Assembly (NCBI GenBank): GCA_963788205.1
Contig: CAWBGG010000005.1
Coordinates: forward strand, 558,001 to 622,000
Reading direction: 5' to 3'
DNA from: CAVVMA01 sp963788205
GTDB taxonomy: Bacteria > Desulfobacterota > Binatia > Binatales > Binataceae
DNA: 64,000 nt
Part shown: positions 23,751-34,733 of the stretch, in pieces
Layout of the letters: every line of letters starts with the position of its first letter
Numbering within the stretch: position 1 is the first letter of the stretch
Position numbers and translations under genes: made by a program
The notes under the pieces: model-generated
Told to the model about the DNA's origin: nothing
Database searches by the model: none
Seen by the model: only the letters and a program-made list of their open reading frames with translations

Positions 23751-25339
23751 TCGGCGGGTTCCAACCCGGCGCCCGGCGCCCCGGCGAATCTCAGGTTGGA
23801 GAACGAGCGCAGGCTGCCGTTGGGAAATGGAGTGAAGCCGGCTAGCCTCCGGCTCATCACGGCGACATTGTCCAGCCACCAAAGCGATACGTAGGGCAGA
23901 TCGTCCGCGGCGAGCGTCTGCACCCGGGCGTAAATAGCGCGGCGCGCGGCGCCGTCCAGCGTTACGTCGCCCTGCTCGACCAAAGCGTCCATCTCGGGAT
24001 TGGAATACGAGCCGCGATTCAGCCCCCTGGGCGGAGTCATCTTCGAGTCGAAGACCATATAGTAATGATGCGGGTCGTTGATTCCGACCCACTGCATCGA
24101 GGTGAGGTCGAAGTTGCCGCGCTGGATGTCGCTGTAGAAGGTCGCCCACTCGTTGCTGCGGACCGTCAGCGCGATACCCACGCTTCTCAGCATCGCCTGG
24201 AGCGCCTCGCCGAGGCGGCGGCCCTCGGGCGTGGCCTTGTAGACCAGCGCGAGCGGTCTCATCCCGTCGGTGCCCGCGGGATAGCCCGCTTCATCGAGCA
24301 GGCGCCGCGCCGCCGTGGGATCGTAATTGTAGCGCGTAACGTTGCCGTCGTAGGCCCAATTCTCCGGCGTAAGCATTCCCGTCGCGACCCGCGCGGTCCC
24401 TTGCAATATCGCGGCGGCGATCGCGTCGCGGTCGATCGCGTATGCGATCGCGCGGCGTACGCGGATATCGCGCAAACGGGGGTCGCGAAAGTTGAACGCC
24501 AGATATTGATAGGCGCTCCCCGGCGACTCGACCACCGACAGCTCCGGCCGCGCCTTCAGGTAGCCGAGCAGATACGGCTCGAGGTTGTTCTCGGCGAAAT
24601 CGCATACGCCCTCAGCCAGTTCGAGCGCGCGCACGGTCGGGTCGGGCACGATCTTGAAGACGATTCCGCGCGGCGCCGCCTCGGCAGCAGGGGCGAACGG
24701 ATTGCGCTCGAGCACCAATCTTTCATCGCGCGCGAAACTCGCCAATCGGAACGGGCCGCTGCCGATTGGCGCGCCGAAACTGCCTACGGTGCCCAGCGTG
24801 CCGGACGGCACCACGCCGAGCATCGCGCTCTCCAGCGCAGGCGCATAGAGATGGCGGGTGACTATCTCGACGGTGTAATCGTCGCGCATGCCGACCGATT
24901 CGATTGGCGCCAGGCCGGCGCGTTTGGGCGACAGATTGGCCGCATCAGCGACGAAATCGTAGGTGTACTTAACGTCACGCGCGGTGAGCGCACGGCCGTC
25001 GCTGAAGCGGGCATCGCGCCGCAGATGAAAAATGAGCGAGGTATCGCTCGGCCGCTCGATACTCTCGGCCAAGTCGCCGATGAACTGGCCATGCGCGTCG
25101 ATCTTGACCATCGAATCGAAGACCATCTCGGCGATCCGCGACGAGATCGCGTCGGTCGCGAAGCGCGGATCGATCGCGAGCGGCGAAGTCTCAATATCGA
25201 CTTGCAGATAACCCGGCAGCTCGCGGAGCGTCGCGTTGTGCTCGCAGGCGGCCGCTTGCGAAAGTACCAGGGCCAGGAAAAAAAACCGGCGCAGTGGCGA
25301 GAGCGCCCGAATCGTGCGCGTGCGCGGCCTTGGGATCAT
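23747..25339 (-). CDS. ABC transporter solute-binding lipoprotein, family 5
   Basis: 530 residues from ATG 25339. 'FFFLALVLSQAAAC' is a lipoprotein signal with the lipidated Cys at ~31. 'FHLRRDARFSDGRALTARDV' and 'VRRAIAYAIDRDAIAAAIL' are SBP_bac_5 hallmarks. It delivers peptides or similar solutes to the DppBC-like permease encoded next. It is divergent from the macrodomain gene over 78 bp. Confidence 0.9.
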   Translation of the reverse strand: MIPRPRTRTIRALSPLRRFFFLALVLSQAAACEHNATLRELPGYLQVDIETSPLAIDPRFATDAISSRIAEMVFDSMVKIDAHGQFIGDLAESIERPSDTSLIFHLRRDARFSDGRALTARDVKYTYDFVADAANLSPKRAGLAPIESVGMRDDYTVEIVTRHLYAPALESAMLGVVPSGTLGTVGSFGAPIGSGPFRLASFARDERLVLERNPFAPAAEAAPRGIVFKIVPDPTVRALELAEGVCDFAENNLEPYLLGYLKARPELSVVESPGSAYQYLAFNFRDPRLRDIRVRRAIAYAIDRDAIAAAILQGTARVATGMLTPENWAYDGNVTRYNYDPTAARRLLDEAGYPAGTDGMRPLALVYKATPEGRRLGEALQAMLRSVGIALTVRSNEWATFYSDIQRGNFDLTSMQWVGINDPHHYYMVFDSKMTPPRGLNRGSYSNPEMDALVEQGDVTLDGAARRAIYARVQTLAADDLPYVSLWWLDNVAVMSRRLAGFTPFPNGSLRSFSNLRFAGAPGAGLEPAE

Positions 25340-25417
25340 CTTGGGATCTTGGCGCCTGCCGCCGATAATAACAGAAGTGCGCGACGTAGTCGCTTTGCGG
25401 CCAGAGGAGGCGGCGCG

Positions 25418-25936
25418 ATGGACCAGGGATGGAAATCGAAAGTGTCGCTGCGGCAGGGCGACCTGACCGAGGCCCGGGTTGACGCGATCGTCAACGCCGC
25501 CAACAACGACCTGCAACTCGGCGGCGGCGTGGCCGGAGCGATTCGGCGCAAGGGCGGCCCGGCGATTCAGCAGGAATGCGACCGGATTGGCTCAATCGCG
25601 ATCGGTGAAGCGGCGGCGACCACGGGCGGAAAGCTCGCGGCCCGCTACGTGATCCATGCGGCCAGCATGCGGCTGGGCGGAACGACCTCCGAGAAGGCGT
25701 TGCGCGATTCGACCCGCAACTCTCTCAAGCGCGGCGCTGAGCTGAAGATCGAATCGATCGCCTTTCCGGCGATCGGAACCGGAATCGCCGGGTTCCCGAC
25801 GGAGCGCTGCGCGCAGGTGATGCTCGACGAAGCGCGCGCCCATCTGGGCGGCGCGACCACGCTCAAGAGAGTCGAATTCGTGCTGTTCGATCGGCCCGCG
25901 CTGGAGACCTTCGAGCGAGCGCTCGCCAAGATGTAG
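25418..25936 (+). CDS. Macrodomain protein (ADP-ribose binding/hydrolase)
   Basis: 172 residues. 'AIVNAANNDLQLGGGVAGAI' and 'SIAFPAIGTGIAGFP' are the two ADP-ribose binding loops. AGAGGAGG precedes ATG 25418. Family members hydrolyse O-acetyl-ADP-ribose or remove ADP-ribose from proteins and nucleic acids. Its last ~40 bases were copied in front of the second NHL gene. Confidence 0.9.
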   Translation: MDQGWKSKVSLRQGDLTEARVDAIVNAANNDLQLGGGVAGAIRRKGGPAIQQECDRIGSIAIGEAAATTGGKLAARYVIHAASMRLGGTTSEKALRDSTRNSLKRGAELKIESIAFPAIGTGIAGFPTERCAQVMLDEARAHLGGATTLKRVEFVLFDRPALETFERALAKM

Positions 25937-25983
25937 TATGCAGGGGAAGTCTCTAGTACAACGACTGAAGTCAGGTTTGTAGG
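25896..25983 (+). repeat. Duplication join, copy 1: macrodomain 3' end plus NHL leader
   Basis: Covers the last coding bases of the macrodomain gene ('GGAGACCTTCGAGCGAGC'), its stop and a leader with GTACAACGACT. A close copy sits at 28376-28463 in front of the second NHL gene, also ~30-45 bp before the start. Confidence 0.75.
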
Positions 25984-25995
25984 CTCTCGGAGAAA

Positions 25996-28350
25996 TTGAT
26001 CAAAATGGCGCGAGTCGTACCATCGGGAGGAGATTTGACGGGCTCGAACTCCGATTTGCAACGATGGGGGGCGCGCGTCGGGACGTTGCTCGCCGGTGGC
26101 GCGATCGCCGGAGCGATCGCGATGCTTGGGTTGGCTCCGCGCTCGGGCGCGACGACCGGCAGCGCCGCCAGTCCGAGTCTCAACAACGCAATGGCGGCGA
26201 TTTTCGTCACCAACAACGGTTGCAACAGCGTCACGACCTACCCCGCCGGGGCCACCGGCAATGTTGCCTCCATTTCTCCCGGCACGGGCCTTTGTAGCCC
26301 CGCGAGCGTCGCTTTCGACTCCGAGGGGAACATCTACGTCGCGAACGGCCAATTCAACACGGTGACGGTCTATCCGGCCGGGAGCAACGGGAACGTACCG
26401 CCGATCTCCACTATCGGTGGTCCCAACACGGGGCTCGACGCCCCCGGTGGCATCGCCCTGGACGCCAAGGGGAACATCTACGTCGCGAACAGCGACAGCA
26501 ACACGGTGACGGTCTATCCGGCCGGGAGCAACGGGAACGTACCGCCGAGCTCGACTATCGCTGGTTCCAATAGCGGCCTCAGCTTCCCCGACGGTATCGC
26601 GCTGGACGCCAAGGGGAGCATCTACGTCACGAACGGCGACAGCAACGCGGTGACGGTCTACTCGGCCGGGAGCAGCGGGAATGTCGCGCCGAGCTCGACC
26701 ATCGCTGGTTCCAATACGGGTATCAACTATTATCCCACTGGTATCGCCCTGGATGCCAAGGGCAACATCTACGTCACGAACTACTTCAACACGGTGACGG
26801 TCTATCCGGCCGGGAGCAGCGGGAACATCGCGCCGAGCTCGACTATCGGTGGTCCCAATACCGGCCTCAGCATTCCCACTGCTATCGCCATGGACGCCAG
26901 CGGCAACATCTACGTCACGAACTCCGTCAGCATCACGGTGACGGTCTATCCGGCCGGGAGCAACGGGAACGCCGCGCCGAGTTCGACTATCGGTGGTTCC
27001 AATACCGGCCTGGACGCTCCGAGTGGTATCGGCCTGGACGCCAGTGGGAACATCTACGTCGCGAACGAGGGCAGCAACACGGTGACCGTCTATCCGGCCG
27101 GGAGCAGCGGAAATGTCGCGCCGAGCTCGACCATCGGTAGCTCCAATACGGGTCTGGACTTTCCGAGTGGTATCGCCCTGGACGCCAGCGGCAACATCTA
27201 CGTCACGAACGGCAAGAGCAACACGGTGACGGTCTATCCGGCCGGGAGCAACGGGAGCGTCGCGCCGAGTTCGACTATCGGTGGTTCAAATACGGGACTG
27301 GACCGTCCCCAAGGTATCGCCCTGGACGCCAGCGGGAAGATCTATGTCGCGAACGAGTTGAGCGACACGGTCACGGTCTATCCGGCCGGGAGCAACGCGA
27401 ACGTTGCCCCGAGTTCGACCATCGGTGGTTCCAATACGGGTCTCGACCTTCCCGAAGGTATCGCGCTGGACGCCAGCGGCAACATCTACGTGGCGAACTA
27501 CAACAGCACGGTGACGGTCTATCCGGCCGGGAGCAATGGGAACGTCGCGCCGAGTTCGACTATCGGTGGTTCCAATACCGGCCTCAGTTTCGCCTTTGGT
27601 GTCGCCCTGGACACCAGCGGCAACATCTACGTCACCAATGACGGCAGCGAAAACGGGGGCTCCGACACGGTGACGATCTATCCGGCCGGGAGCAATGGGA
27701 ACGTCACGCCGAGTTCGACTATCGTTGGCTCCATTACGGGCCTCAGCGATCCCTCTGGGATCGCCGTGGATGCCAGCGGGACCATGTACGTCGCGAATTT
27801 CGGAAACGATACGGTGACGGTCTATCCGGCCGGGAGCAACGGGAGCGGCGCGCCAAGCGCTACCATTGCGGGGCCCGCCACGGAACTCGCTTTACCTTCG
27901 GGAATAGCGGTCGTCCCTGGACAGGCCTCAACGCAAACGCCAACCCCAACTGAGACCTCTACCTCCGTGGCCACATCAACGCCGACACCGACTCCGACAG
28001 CCACGCCGACGCCGACGCCTATACCAGCAGGCGGGAAGCTCTCGGTCTCGACTCGCACGCTCGCCTTCGGCGCCATCAAGACGGGCAAGAGCCGTAAGCT
28101 CTCGTTCACCATCAAGAACACCGCGAAGAAAACGCTCTACGGCGATGTGGACGACAGCGCGCTTTCGGCTCCGTTGAGCGTGACGGTCGGCACCGGCTCG
28201 TTCGCCCTGGGCCGCAACAAGGTGCATAAGGTGACGGTCGAGGCGATGCCAACCGCAGCGGGCGCCTTCTCAGGGACGATCACCATTCATTCCGGCGATC
28301 CCAAGCATCTGACGGTTAGCGTGACGGCCAAGGGGCGCGCCAAGAAGTGA
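25996..28350 (+). CDS. Secreted or anchored NHL-repeat propeller protein (12 repeats) with ASH domain
   Basis: 784 residues. An N-terminal membrane/signal helix (~30-52, 'LLAGGAIAGAIAMLGLAP') precedes 12 near-identical ~48-residue NHL-type repeats ('NTVTVYPAGSNGNVAPSS...GIALDASGNIYVAN'), a Thr/Pro linker ('TPTPTATPTPTPIPAGG') and a C-terminal ASH/choice-of-anchor-D domain ('LAFGAIKTGKSRKLSFTIKN'). Twelve repeats could form two six-bladed propellers. It is extracytoplasmic, probably for ligand or surface binding. The repeats are conserved at DNA level, about 144 bp apart. Confidence 0.8.
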   Translation: MIKMARVVPSGGDLTGSNSDLQRWGARVGTLLAGGAIAGAIAMLGLAPRSGATTGSAASPSLNNAMAAIFVTNNGCNSVTTYPAGATGNVASISPGTGLCSPASVAFDSEGNIYVANGQFNTVTVYPAGSNGNVPPISTIGGPNTGLDAPGGIALDAKGNIYVANSDSNTVTVYPAGSNGNVPPSSTIAGSNSGLSFPDGIALDAKGSIYVTNGDSNAVTVYSAGSSGNVAPSSTIAGSNTGINYYPTGIALDAKGNIYVTNYFNTVTVYPAGSSGNIAPSSTIGGPNTGLSIPTAIAMDASGNIYVTNSVSITVTVYPAGSNGNAAPSSTIGGSNTGLDAPSGIGLDASGNIYVANEGSNTVTVYPAGSSGNVAPSSTIGSSNTGLDFPSGIALDASGNIYVTNGKSNTVTVYPAGSNGSVAPSSTIGGSNTGLDRPQGIALDASGKIYVANELSDTVTVYPAGSNANVAPSSTIGGSNTGLDLPEGIALDASGNIYVANYNSTVTVYPAGSNGNVAPSSTIGGSNTGLSFAFGVALDTSGNIYVTNDGSENGGSDTVTIYPAGSNGNVTPSSTIVGSITGLSDPSGIAVDASGTMYVANFGNDTVTVYPAGSNGSGAPSATIAGPATELALPSGIAVVPGQASTQTPTPTETSTSVATSTPTPTPTATPTPTPIPAGGKLSVSTRTLAFGAIKTGKSRKLSFTIKNTAKKTLYGDVDDSALSAPLSVTVGTGSFALGRNKVHKVTVEAMPTAAGAFSGTITIHSGDPKHLTVSVTAKGRAKK

Positions 28351-28375
28351 CGGAAAGCGCGGCGATGGGGACCAG

Positions 28376-28463
28376 GGCCCGCGCTGGAGACCTTCGAGCG
28401 AGCCTTGGCCAAGATGTAATATGCGGGGGAAGTTTCCCGTACAACGACTAAACTCAGGTTCGC
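28376..28463 (+). repeat. Duplication join, copy 2: macrodomain 3' end relic
   Basis: Repeats 25896-25983 with scattered changes, including 'GGAGACCTTCGAGCGAGC', a TAA in place of the macrodomain TAG, and GTACAACGACT. It encodes nothing complete here and marks the boundary of a tandem duplication. Confidence 0.75.
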
Positions 28464-28492
28464 ACGATTTTAGCGAATTGCGTTAGACGCAC

Positions 28493-30148
28493 ATGCGTCG
28501 TACTCTGCGAGGAAAGATGCGACCGAAATCCGATTTGCAACGATGGGGTGAGCGGGTCGGGGCGTTGCTCGCCGGTGGCGCGATCGCCGGAGCGATCGCG
28601 ATGCTTGCGTTCGCTCCGCGCTCGGGCGCGTCGACCGACCGCACCATTCCGAGTCTTAGCAACGCCACGGCGGAGATTCTCGTCACGAACGTCGAGAACG
28701 AGTCCGGCGGCGACACCGTGACGGTCTATCCGGTCGGGAGCACCGGGAACGTCGCGCCGAGTTCCAGTATCAGTGGTTCCAATGCCGGCCTCGACGAGCC
28801 CCGTGGTATCGCCCTGGACGCCAGCGGCAACATCTACGTCGCGAACGCCGACAGCGACACGGTGACGGTCTATCCGGTCGGGAGTAACGGGAACACCGTC
28901 GCGCCGAGTTCCAGTATCGGTGGTTCCAGTACGGGCCTGTACGTTCCCGATGGCGTCGCCCTGGACGCCAGCGGCAACATCTACGTGACAAATCAGGTCG
29001 GTGGGCCGCTCGGCACCGGCTCGGTCACGGTTTATCCGCCCGGGACCAACGGGGACATCGCGCCGAGATCGACTATCGCTGGTTCCAATACGGGCCTCAG
29101 CCATCCCTATGGTATCGCACTGGATGCCAAGGGCAACATCTACGTCACGAACCCCACGGTCGCCACGGTGACGGTCTATCCAGCCGGGAGCAACGGGAAC
29201 ATCGCGCCGAGCTCGACCATCGTTGGCCCCGGTACCGGCCTTGCCAACCCGGAGGGTATCGCCCTTGACGCCAGCGGCAACATCTACGTTGTGGACGAGA
29301 ACAACACCACGGTCGCGGTCTATCCGGCCGGGAGCACCGGGAACGTCGCGCCGAGTTCGACTATCAGTGGCTCCAATACCGGCCTCAACGCTCCCTTTGG
29401 TATCGCCCTGGACGCCAGCGGCAACATCTATGTCGCGAACGCCTACCTCTCGAACCCCGCCGACAGTGCGGTGACGGTCTATTCGGCCGGGAGCAACGGG
29501 AACGCGGTGCCGAGTGCTACCATCGCTGGACCCATGACGGAACTCGCTTACCCTGAGGGAATAGCGATCCTCCCTGGACCGACTCCAACCCCAACGGCAA
29601 CTCCAACGCCTACTGCGACGCCAACACCGACGCCGACGCCCGCCGGGACTGCAACCGCTACGTCGCAGGCGACCGGACTTCCCACGCAGTCTGGAGCGGC
29701 CACGCCTACGCCCGGCCCGACAGCCAGTGGCTCGACCTCGACGCCGACTGTTACCTCCGGGGCCACACCAACGCCGACACCGACCCCCACGCCCACGCCG
29801 ACACCCACGCCCATACCAGCGGGCGGAAAGCTCTCAATCTCGACCAAGACTCTGAACTTCGGGACCATCAAGATTAACAAGACCAAGAAGCTCTCGTTCA
29901 CGATCAAGAATACCGCAGGGAAAGGCACGACCCTCAGTGGCGATGTAGACGACAGCGCGCTTCCGGATTCGCTGAGTGTGACCGCGAACGCCGGCTCGTT
30001 CAGCCTCGGCCACAACAAGTCCGTAAAGGTGACAGTCGAGGCGAGCCCAACTTCAGCGGGTGCCTTCTCAGGGACGATCACGATTGATTCCGGCGATCCC
30101 AAGCATCCGTCGGAAACCGTGACAGCCAAGGGGAAAGGGAAGTCGTAA
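28493..30148 (+). CDS. Secreted or anchored NHL-repeat propeller protein (6 repeats) with ASH domain
   Basis: 551 residues, same plan as the preceding gene: signal/membrane helix ('LLAGGAIAGAIAMLAFAP'), six NHL-type repeats with small insertions in repeats 2 and 5, a longer Thr/Pro/Gly linker, and an ASH domain ('LNFGTIKINKTKKLSFTIKN'). Six repeats fit one propeller. ATG 28517 is an alternative start. It arose by tandem duplication, as the copied macrodomain tail before it shows. Confidence 0.8.
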   Translation: MRRTLRGKMRPKSDLQRWGERVGALLAGGAIAGAIAMLAFAPRSGASTDRTIPSLSNATAEILVTNVENESGGDTVTVYPVGSTGNVAPSSSISGSNAGLDEPRGIALDASGNIYVANADSDTVTVYPVGSNGNTVAPSSSIGGSSTGLYVPDGVALDASGNIYVTNQVGGPLGTGSVTVYPPGTNGDIAPRSTIAGSNTGLSHPYGIALDAKGNIYVTNPTVATVTVYPAGSNGNIAPSSTIVGPGTGLANPEGIALDASGNIYVVDENNTTVAVYPAGSTGNVAPSSTISGSNTGLNAPFGIALDASGNIYVANAYLSNPADSAVTVYSAGSNGNAVPSATIAGPMTELAYPEGIAILPGPTPTPTATPTPTATPTPTPTPAGTATATSQATGLPTQSGAATPTPGPTASGSTSTPTVTSGATPTPTPTPTPTPTPTPIPAGGKLSISTKTLNFGTIKINKTKKLSFTIKNTAGKGTTLSGDVDDSALPDSLSVTANAGSFSLGHNKSVKVTVEASPTSAGAFSGTITIDSGDPKHPSETVTAKGKGKS

Positions 30149-30227
30149 CGGAAAGCGTGCTCGTATCGTTATCCGGCTGCAAAGCATAGAGTCCGCCTTG
30201 TAACGGTCGGATTGTTCCCTTTCATAT

Positions 30228-30257
30228 AAGCCCGGGAATCAGCCCGGGCTTTCTGTT
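30228..30257 (+). terminator. Rho-independent terminator
   Basis: AGCCCGGG-AATCA-GCCCGGGCT followed by TTCTGTT. It lies 80 bp after the second NHL gene and before the third. Confidence 0.65.
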
Positions 30258-30280
30258 CGAGAGCTTCCCCGACAAACCCA

Positions 30281-31756
30281 ATGCTTGCACGGAGGGCAAT
30301 CGTGCCCAACTCCGTGCTCTGCATTCCGCAGGGGGTCGCCGTGGCGAGATGGGTTAGAAAGGGCGCAAGTCGTATCGTCGGAAATTTGATGCGACCGAAA
30401 TCCGATTTGCGGCGATGGGGAGCGCGTGTCGCAGCGCTGCTCGCGGGTGGCGCGATTGCTGGAGCGATCGCGATGCTGGCGTTCGCGCCGCGCTCGGGCG
30501 CCTCGACCGGCAGCACGGCCAGTCCGAGTCTTACCGGCGCAATTGGCGAAATCTACGTCACGAACCTCTCTGGCAGCACGGTGACGGTCTTTCCGGCCGG
30601 GAGCAACGGGAACGTCGCGCCGAGCTCAGCTATTGGTGGTTCCAATACGGGACTGGACAGCCCTTTTGGTATCGCCCTGGACGCCAGCGGCAACATCTAC
30701 GTCGCGAACGGCGACACGGTGACAGTCTATCCGGCGGGGAGCAACGCGAACGTCGCGCCAAGCGCGACTATCGATGGTTCCAATACCGGCCTAGACGTTC
30801 CCGCGGGCATCGCCCTAGACCACAGCAGCAACATCTACGTCGCGAACTACGGAAACAGCACGGTGACGGTCTATCCAGCCGGGAGCAACGGGAACGCCGC
30901 ACCGACTTCGACTATCGGTGGTTCCAACACCGGTCTCAACGGTCCCATTGGTATCGCGCCGGACGCCAGCGGCAACATCTACGTCGCGAACCAAGGCAAC
31001 GCCACGGTGACCGTCTACAAGGCCGGGAGTAACGGCAACGTCGCGCCGAGCTCGACTATCGCTGGCTCCAATACGGGCCTCAACTCTCCCTACGGCATCG
31101 CCGTGGACGTTAGCGGCAACATCTACGTCGCGAACCAAGGCAGCTACACGGTTACGGTCTATCCGGCGGGGAGCAGTGGCAACGTCGCGCCGAGCTCGAC
31201 TATCGGGGGTTCCAATACGGGCCTCAGCGGGCCCGTTGGCATCGCCCTGGATGCCAGCGGCAACATCTACGTCGCGGACTACACCGGCGGCACGGTGACG
31301 GTTTATCCGGCCGGGAGCAACGGCAATGTCGCACCGAGCGCTGACATTGCGGGGCCCGCTACGGAACTCGATTCACCTTGGGGAATAGCGATCGGCCCCG
31401 AACAGGCTCCAGGTCAAACAGCAACCCCAGCGCCGAGCGCGACACCGACTGCCGCTCTGACTCCCCCAACGCCAACGCCTCCGCTCACGACGCCAGCGAC
31501 CACGCCGATTGTGACGCCGATGCCGACGCCTGCTCCGGCGTCTACTCCGACTCCGGCCGGATTCGCATGCGGTCCGGCTTCCGGGAGCTGCCGAGGCCCT
31601 GGCGTGGGAGCCCGCCAAGGCAACCAGCGGCAAGCCGCCGACGCTCAAGGCGTTCAGCTTCGGCAAGCTGGCGCTGGGCGCCACGAGCCCCTCGATGACT
31701 GCGGCTTTGGAAAACACCACCGGCAAGGCGTTGACCGTCACTGCTATCACCCTTAA
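30281..31756 (+). CDS. NHL-repeat propeller protein (6 repeats), 5' part of a frameshifted gene
   Basis: 491 residues; real homology ends in the linker near residue 430. Signal/membrane helix ('LLAGGAIAGAIAMLAFAP', from ~60), six NHL-type repeats, then a Thr/Pro linker. After 'TPTPAGF' the frame degenerates into Gln/Arg-rich sequence, while the ASH domain continues in another frame from about 31563. ATG 30389 aligns best with the paralogue start. Confidence 0.72.
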   Translation: MLARRAIVPNSVLCIPQGVAVARWVRKGASRIVGNLMRPKSDLRRWGARVAALLAGGAIAGAIAMLAFAPRSGASTGSTASPSLTGAIGEIYVTNLSGSTVTVFPAGSNGNVAPSSAIGGSNTGLDSPFGIALDASGNIYVANGDTVTVYPAGSNANVAPSATIDGSNTGLDVPAGIALDHSSNIYVANYGNSTVTVYPAGSNGNAAPTSTIGGSNTGLNGPIGIAPDASGNIYVANQGNATVTVYKAGSNGNVAPSSTIAGSNTGLNSPYGIAVDVSGNIYVANQGSYTVTVYPAGSSGNVAPSSTIGGSNTGLSGPVGIALDASGNIYVADYTGGTVTVYPAGSNGNVAPSADIAGPATELDSPWGIAIGPEQAPGQTATPAPSATPTAALTPPTPTPPLTTPATTPIVTPMPTPAPASTPTPAGFACGPASGSCRGPGVGARQGNQRQAADAQGVQLRQAGAGRHEPLDDCGFGKHHRQGVDRHCYHP

Positions 31757-33386
31757 GGGCGACTCCGCTGATTTCGGCGAGAACGACGGCTGCGCGGGCC
31801 AGACGCTCCAGCCCAACACGAGTTGCTACATCTCGGCGGTTTTCAAACCGTCGAAAGCCGGCGCCCAGAGCGCCACGCTGAGCATCACCACCAGCGGTCC
31901 CAAGGTGACAGCCGGGCTCTCGGGCACGGCAGAGGCGCCCAAAGTCGCGTCGCTCAGCTCCAAGTCGCTGGCGGCGTTCAGCCAGCTATCGCTCAACGGC
32001 TCCGGCTTCGTGCCGAACGCTGCCGTGCTGGTCACCTTTACCGAAAAGCTCAAGGGCAAGACGGTGCTCGCGATTCCCGAAGCCGCGGCGCAGAACAACG
32101 GCGCGTCGATTCTGGTCACGGCGCCGCCGGTGATCGATCAAGCCACCGGCAACCTGGCGGCGGGCAGCGCCACGCTCAGCCTGGAGGAGACGCTGACTTC
32201 AGGGACGACGCTGAGCGCGAAATCGCCGTCGCTCAAGATAACCGTGCCGGCTACGAACCCTTCGTTGTCACCCGAACAAGCCACGCTGGCCTTCCTGCAG
32301 GGCGAGGCAGGCTTCGCCACGCAGCTCGAGACCGCGGTGGCGGGCACCCAGCTCGCCTCGCTTGCGGGCTCGCTGAGCAATCTGGTGGGCTCGCTCGACG
32401 CGCTGATTTCGGCGATCAACAACAGTACCGCCTCGACCACGCTAGGGAGCGTGAACGGCGTCAACGTCACGGTCAACCAGGACGCCTTGAGCACGGCCGA
32501 GACCCAGCTTTTAGCGATGCTCACGACGCTGGCGGGCGCGGGCGGATCGCAATCGGCCGTATCGCAGTTCGGCCCGGCTCAGGCCAGCGGCAGCGGATGT
32601 CTGGCGGCGCAAGCGATGCAGGCTCTCAGCGACACCGGCAATTCGACCGCGTTCATCAGCGACATTGCGCAGTTGTTCCTGGCCTCACAGAGTTCGCCGG
32701 CCTGCCAGCAGCCGGGGGCTGCGGCCGCCGCAGCCGGAATCGTCAACGGCGCGGTGGGTGTGGCGCTGGGAGTCATCTCGCAAGCCGGCAATCCGCAGGT
32801 GGCCGCGCTCGCGTCGGCGGAAGCGCTGCTGTACGCCAACCTCGGTCCAGGCGGCCAGTTGATCAATACCGGCGTGACGCTGGCGCAGACCTCGGACGCG
32901 GCGCGGCTGGCGGTCGAGAGTTCGGCGCAGACCTTCAATCTGGGCTCCAGCAGTCAGGTCAGCACGGTGGTGATGCAAAGCCAGGGTCTGTTGCAGAGTA
33001 CCTACACGAGCACCGGGCAGACCGCGACTTCATTCGATCAGGCCACGCCGCCATTCGACGGTACCTACTCGGGCACTTTCACCGGCACGCAGTTCTTCAC
33101 CGGCGGGAGCTCGTGTTCGATAACTGGCGCGCTCGGCTTGGGCGTAGCCGGCTCGACGATCACTGCGACCGCGCCCGGAGCGGGCAGCGGCACGCTGACC
33201 AACAACAACGGCAGCTTCACGGTCGATGGTATCGGCGGAACCGGCTCCTCCTGCTCGTTCACGGGAACCTTTTCGGTGAACGCTAGCGGAACGCCGGCCG
33301 CGTCGGGCACCTGGTCGTGCACCGCGCCGAGTTCCTCCTCCGGCTTCACTTCCGCCACCGGCACCTGGTCCGCGTCCAAGCAGTAG
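31695..33386 (+). CDS. ASH domain plus long secreted C-terminal region, 3' part of the frameshifted NHL gene
   Basis: 563 residues from the first ATG; the frame reads sensibly back to ~31563 ('KPPTLKAFSFGKLALGATSP'), matching the start of the ASH domain in the paralogues. Domains: ASH (~1-75), an IPT/Ig-like stretch ('LSLNGSGFVPNAAVLVTF'), an Ala/Ser-rich helical middle (~195-420) and a Gly/Ser/Thr beta region at the end. The last ~480 residues are absent from the other two NHL genes. It lacks a signal of its own, which supports fusion with the upstream half. Confidence 0.65.
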   Translation: MTAALENTTGKALTVTAITLKGDSADFGENDGCAGQTLQPNTSCYISAVFKPSKAGAQSATLSITTSGPKVTAGLSGTAEAPKVASLSSKSLAAFSQLSLNGSGFVPNAAVLVTFTEKLKGKTVLAIPEAAAQNNGASILVTAPPVIDQATGNLAAGSATLSLEETLTSGTTLSAKSPSLKITVPATNPSLSPEQATLAFLQGEAGFATQLETAVAGTQLASLAGSLSNLVGSLDALISAINNSTASTTLGSVNGVNVTVNQDALSTAETQLLAMLTTLAGAGGSQSAVSQFGPAQASGSGCLAAQAMQALSDTGNSTAFISDIAQLFLASQSSPACQQPGAAAAAAGIVNGAVGVALGVISQAGNPQVAALASAEALLYANLGPGGQLINTGVTLAQTSDAARLAVESSAQTFNLGSSSQVSTVVMQSQGLLQSTYTSTGQTATSFDQATPPFDGTYSGTFTGTQFFTGGSSCSITGALGLGVAGSTITATAPGAGSGTLTNNNGSFTVDGIGGTGSSCSFTGTFSVNASGTPAASGTWSCTAPSSSSGFTSATGTWSASKQ

Positions 33387-33404
33387 GCGCTCGCTGCACC
33401 GACC

Positions 33405-34725
<1,321 letters not shown>

Positions 34726-34733
<8 letters not shown>

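Noticed and set aside
26340..31370. Regular DNA repeats that might suggest a CRISPR array
   Set aside because: The period is ~144 bp, in frame, and encodes NHL-type blades; no short direct repeat with unique spacers and no cas gene.
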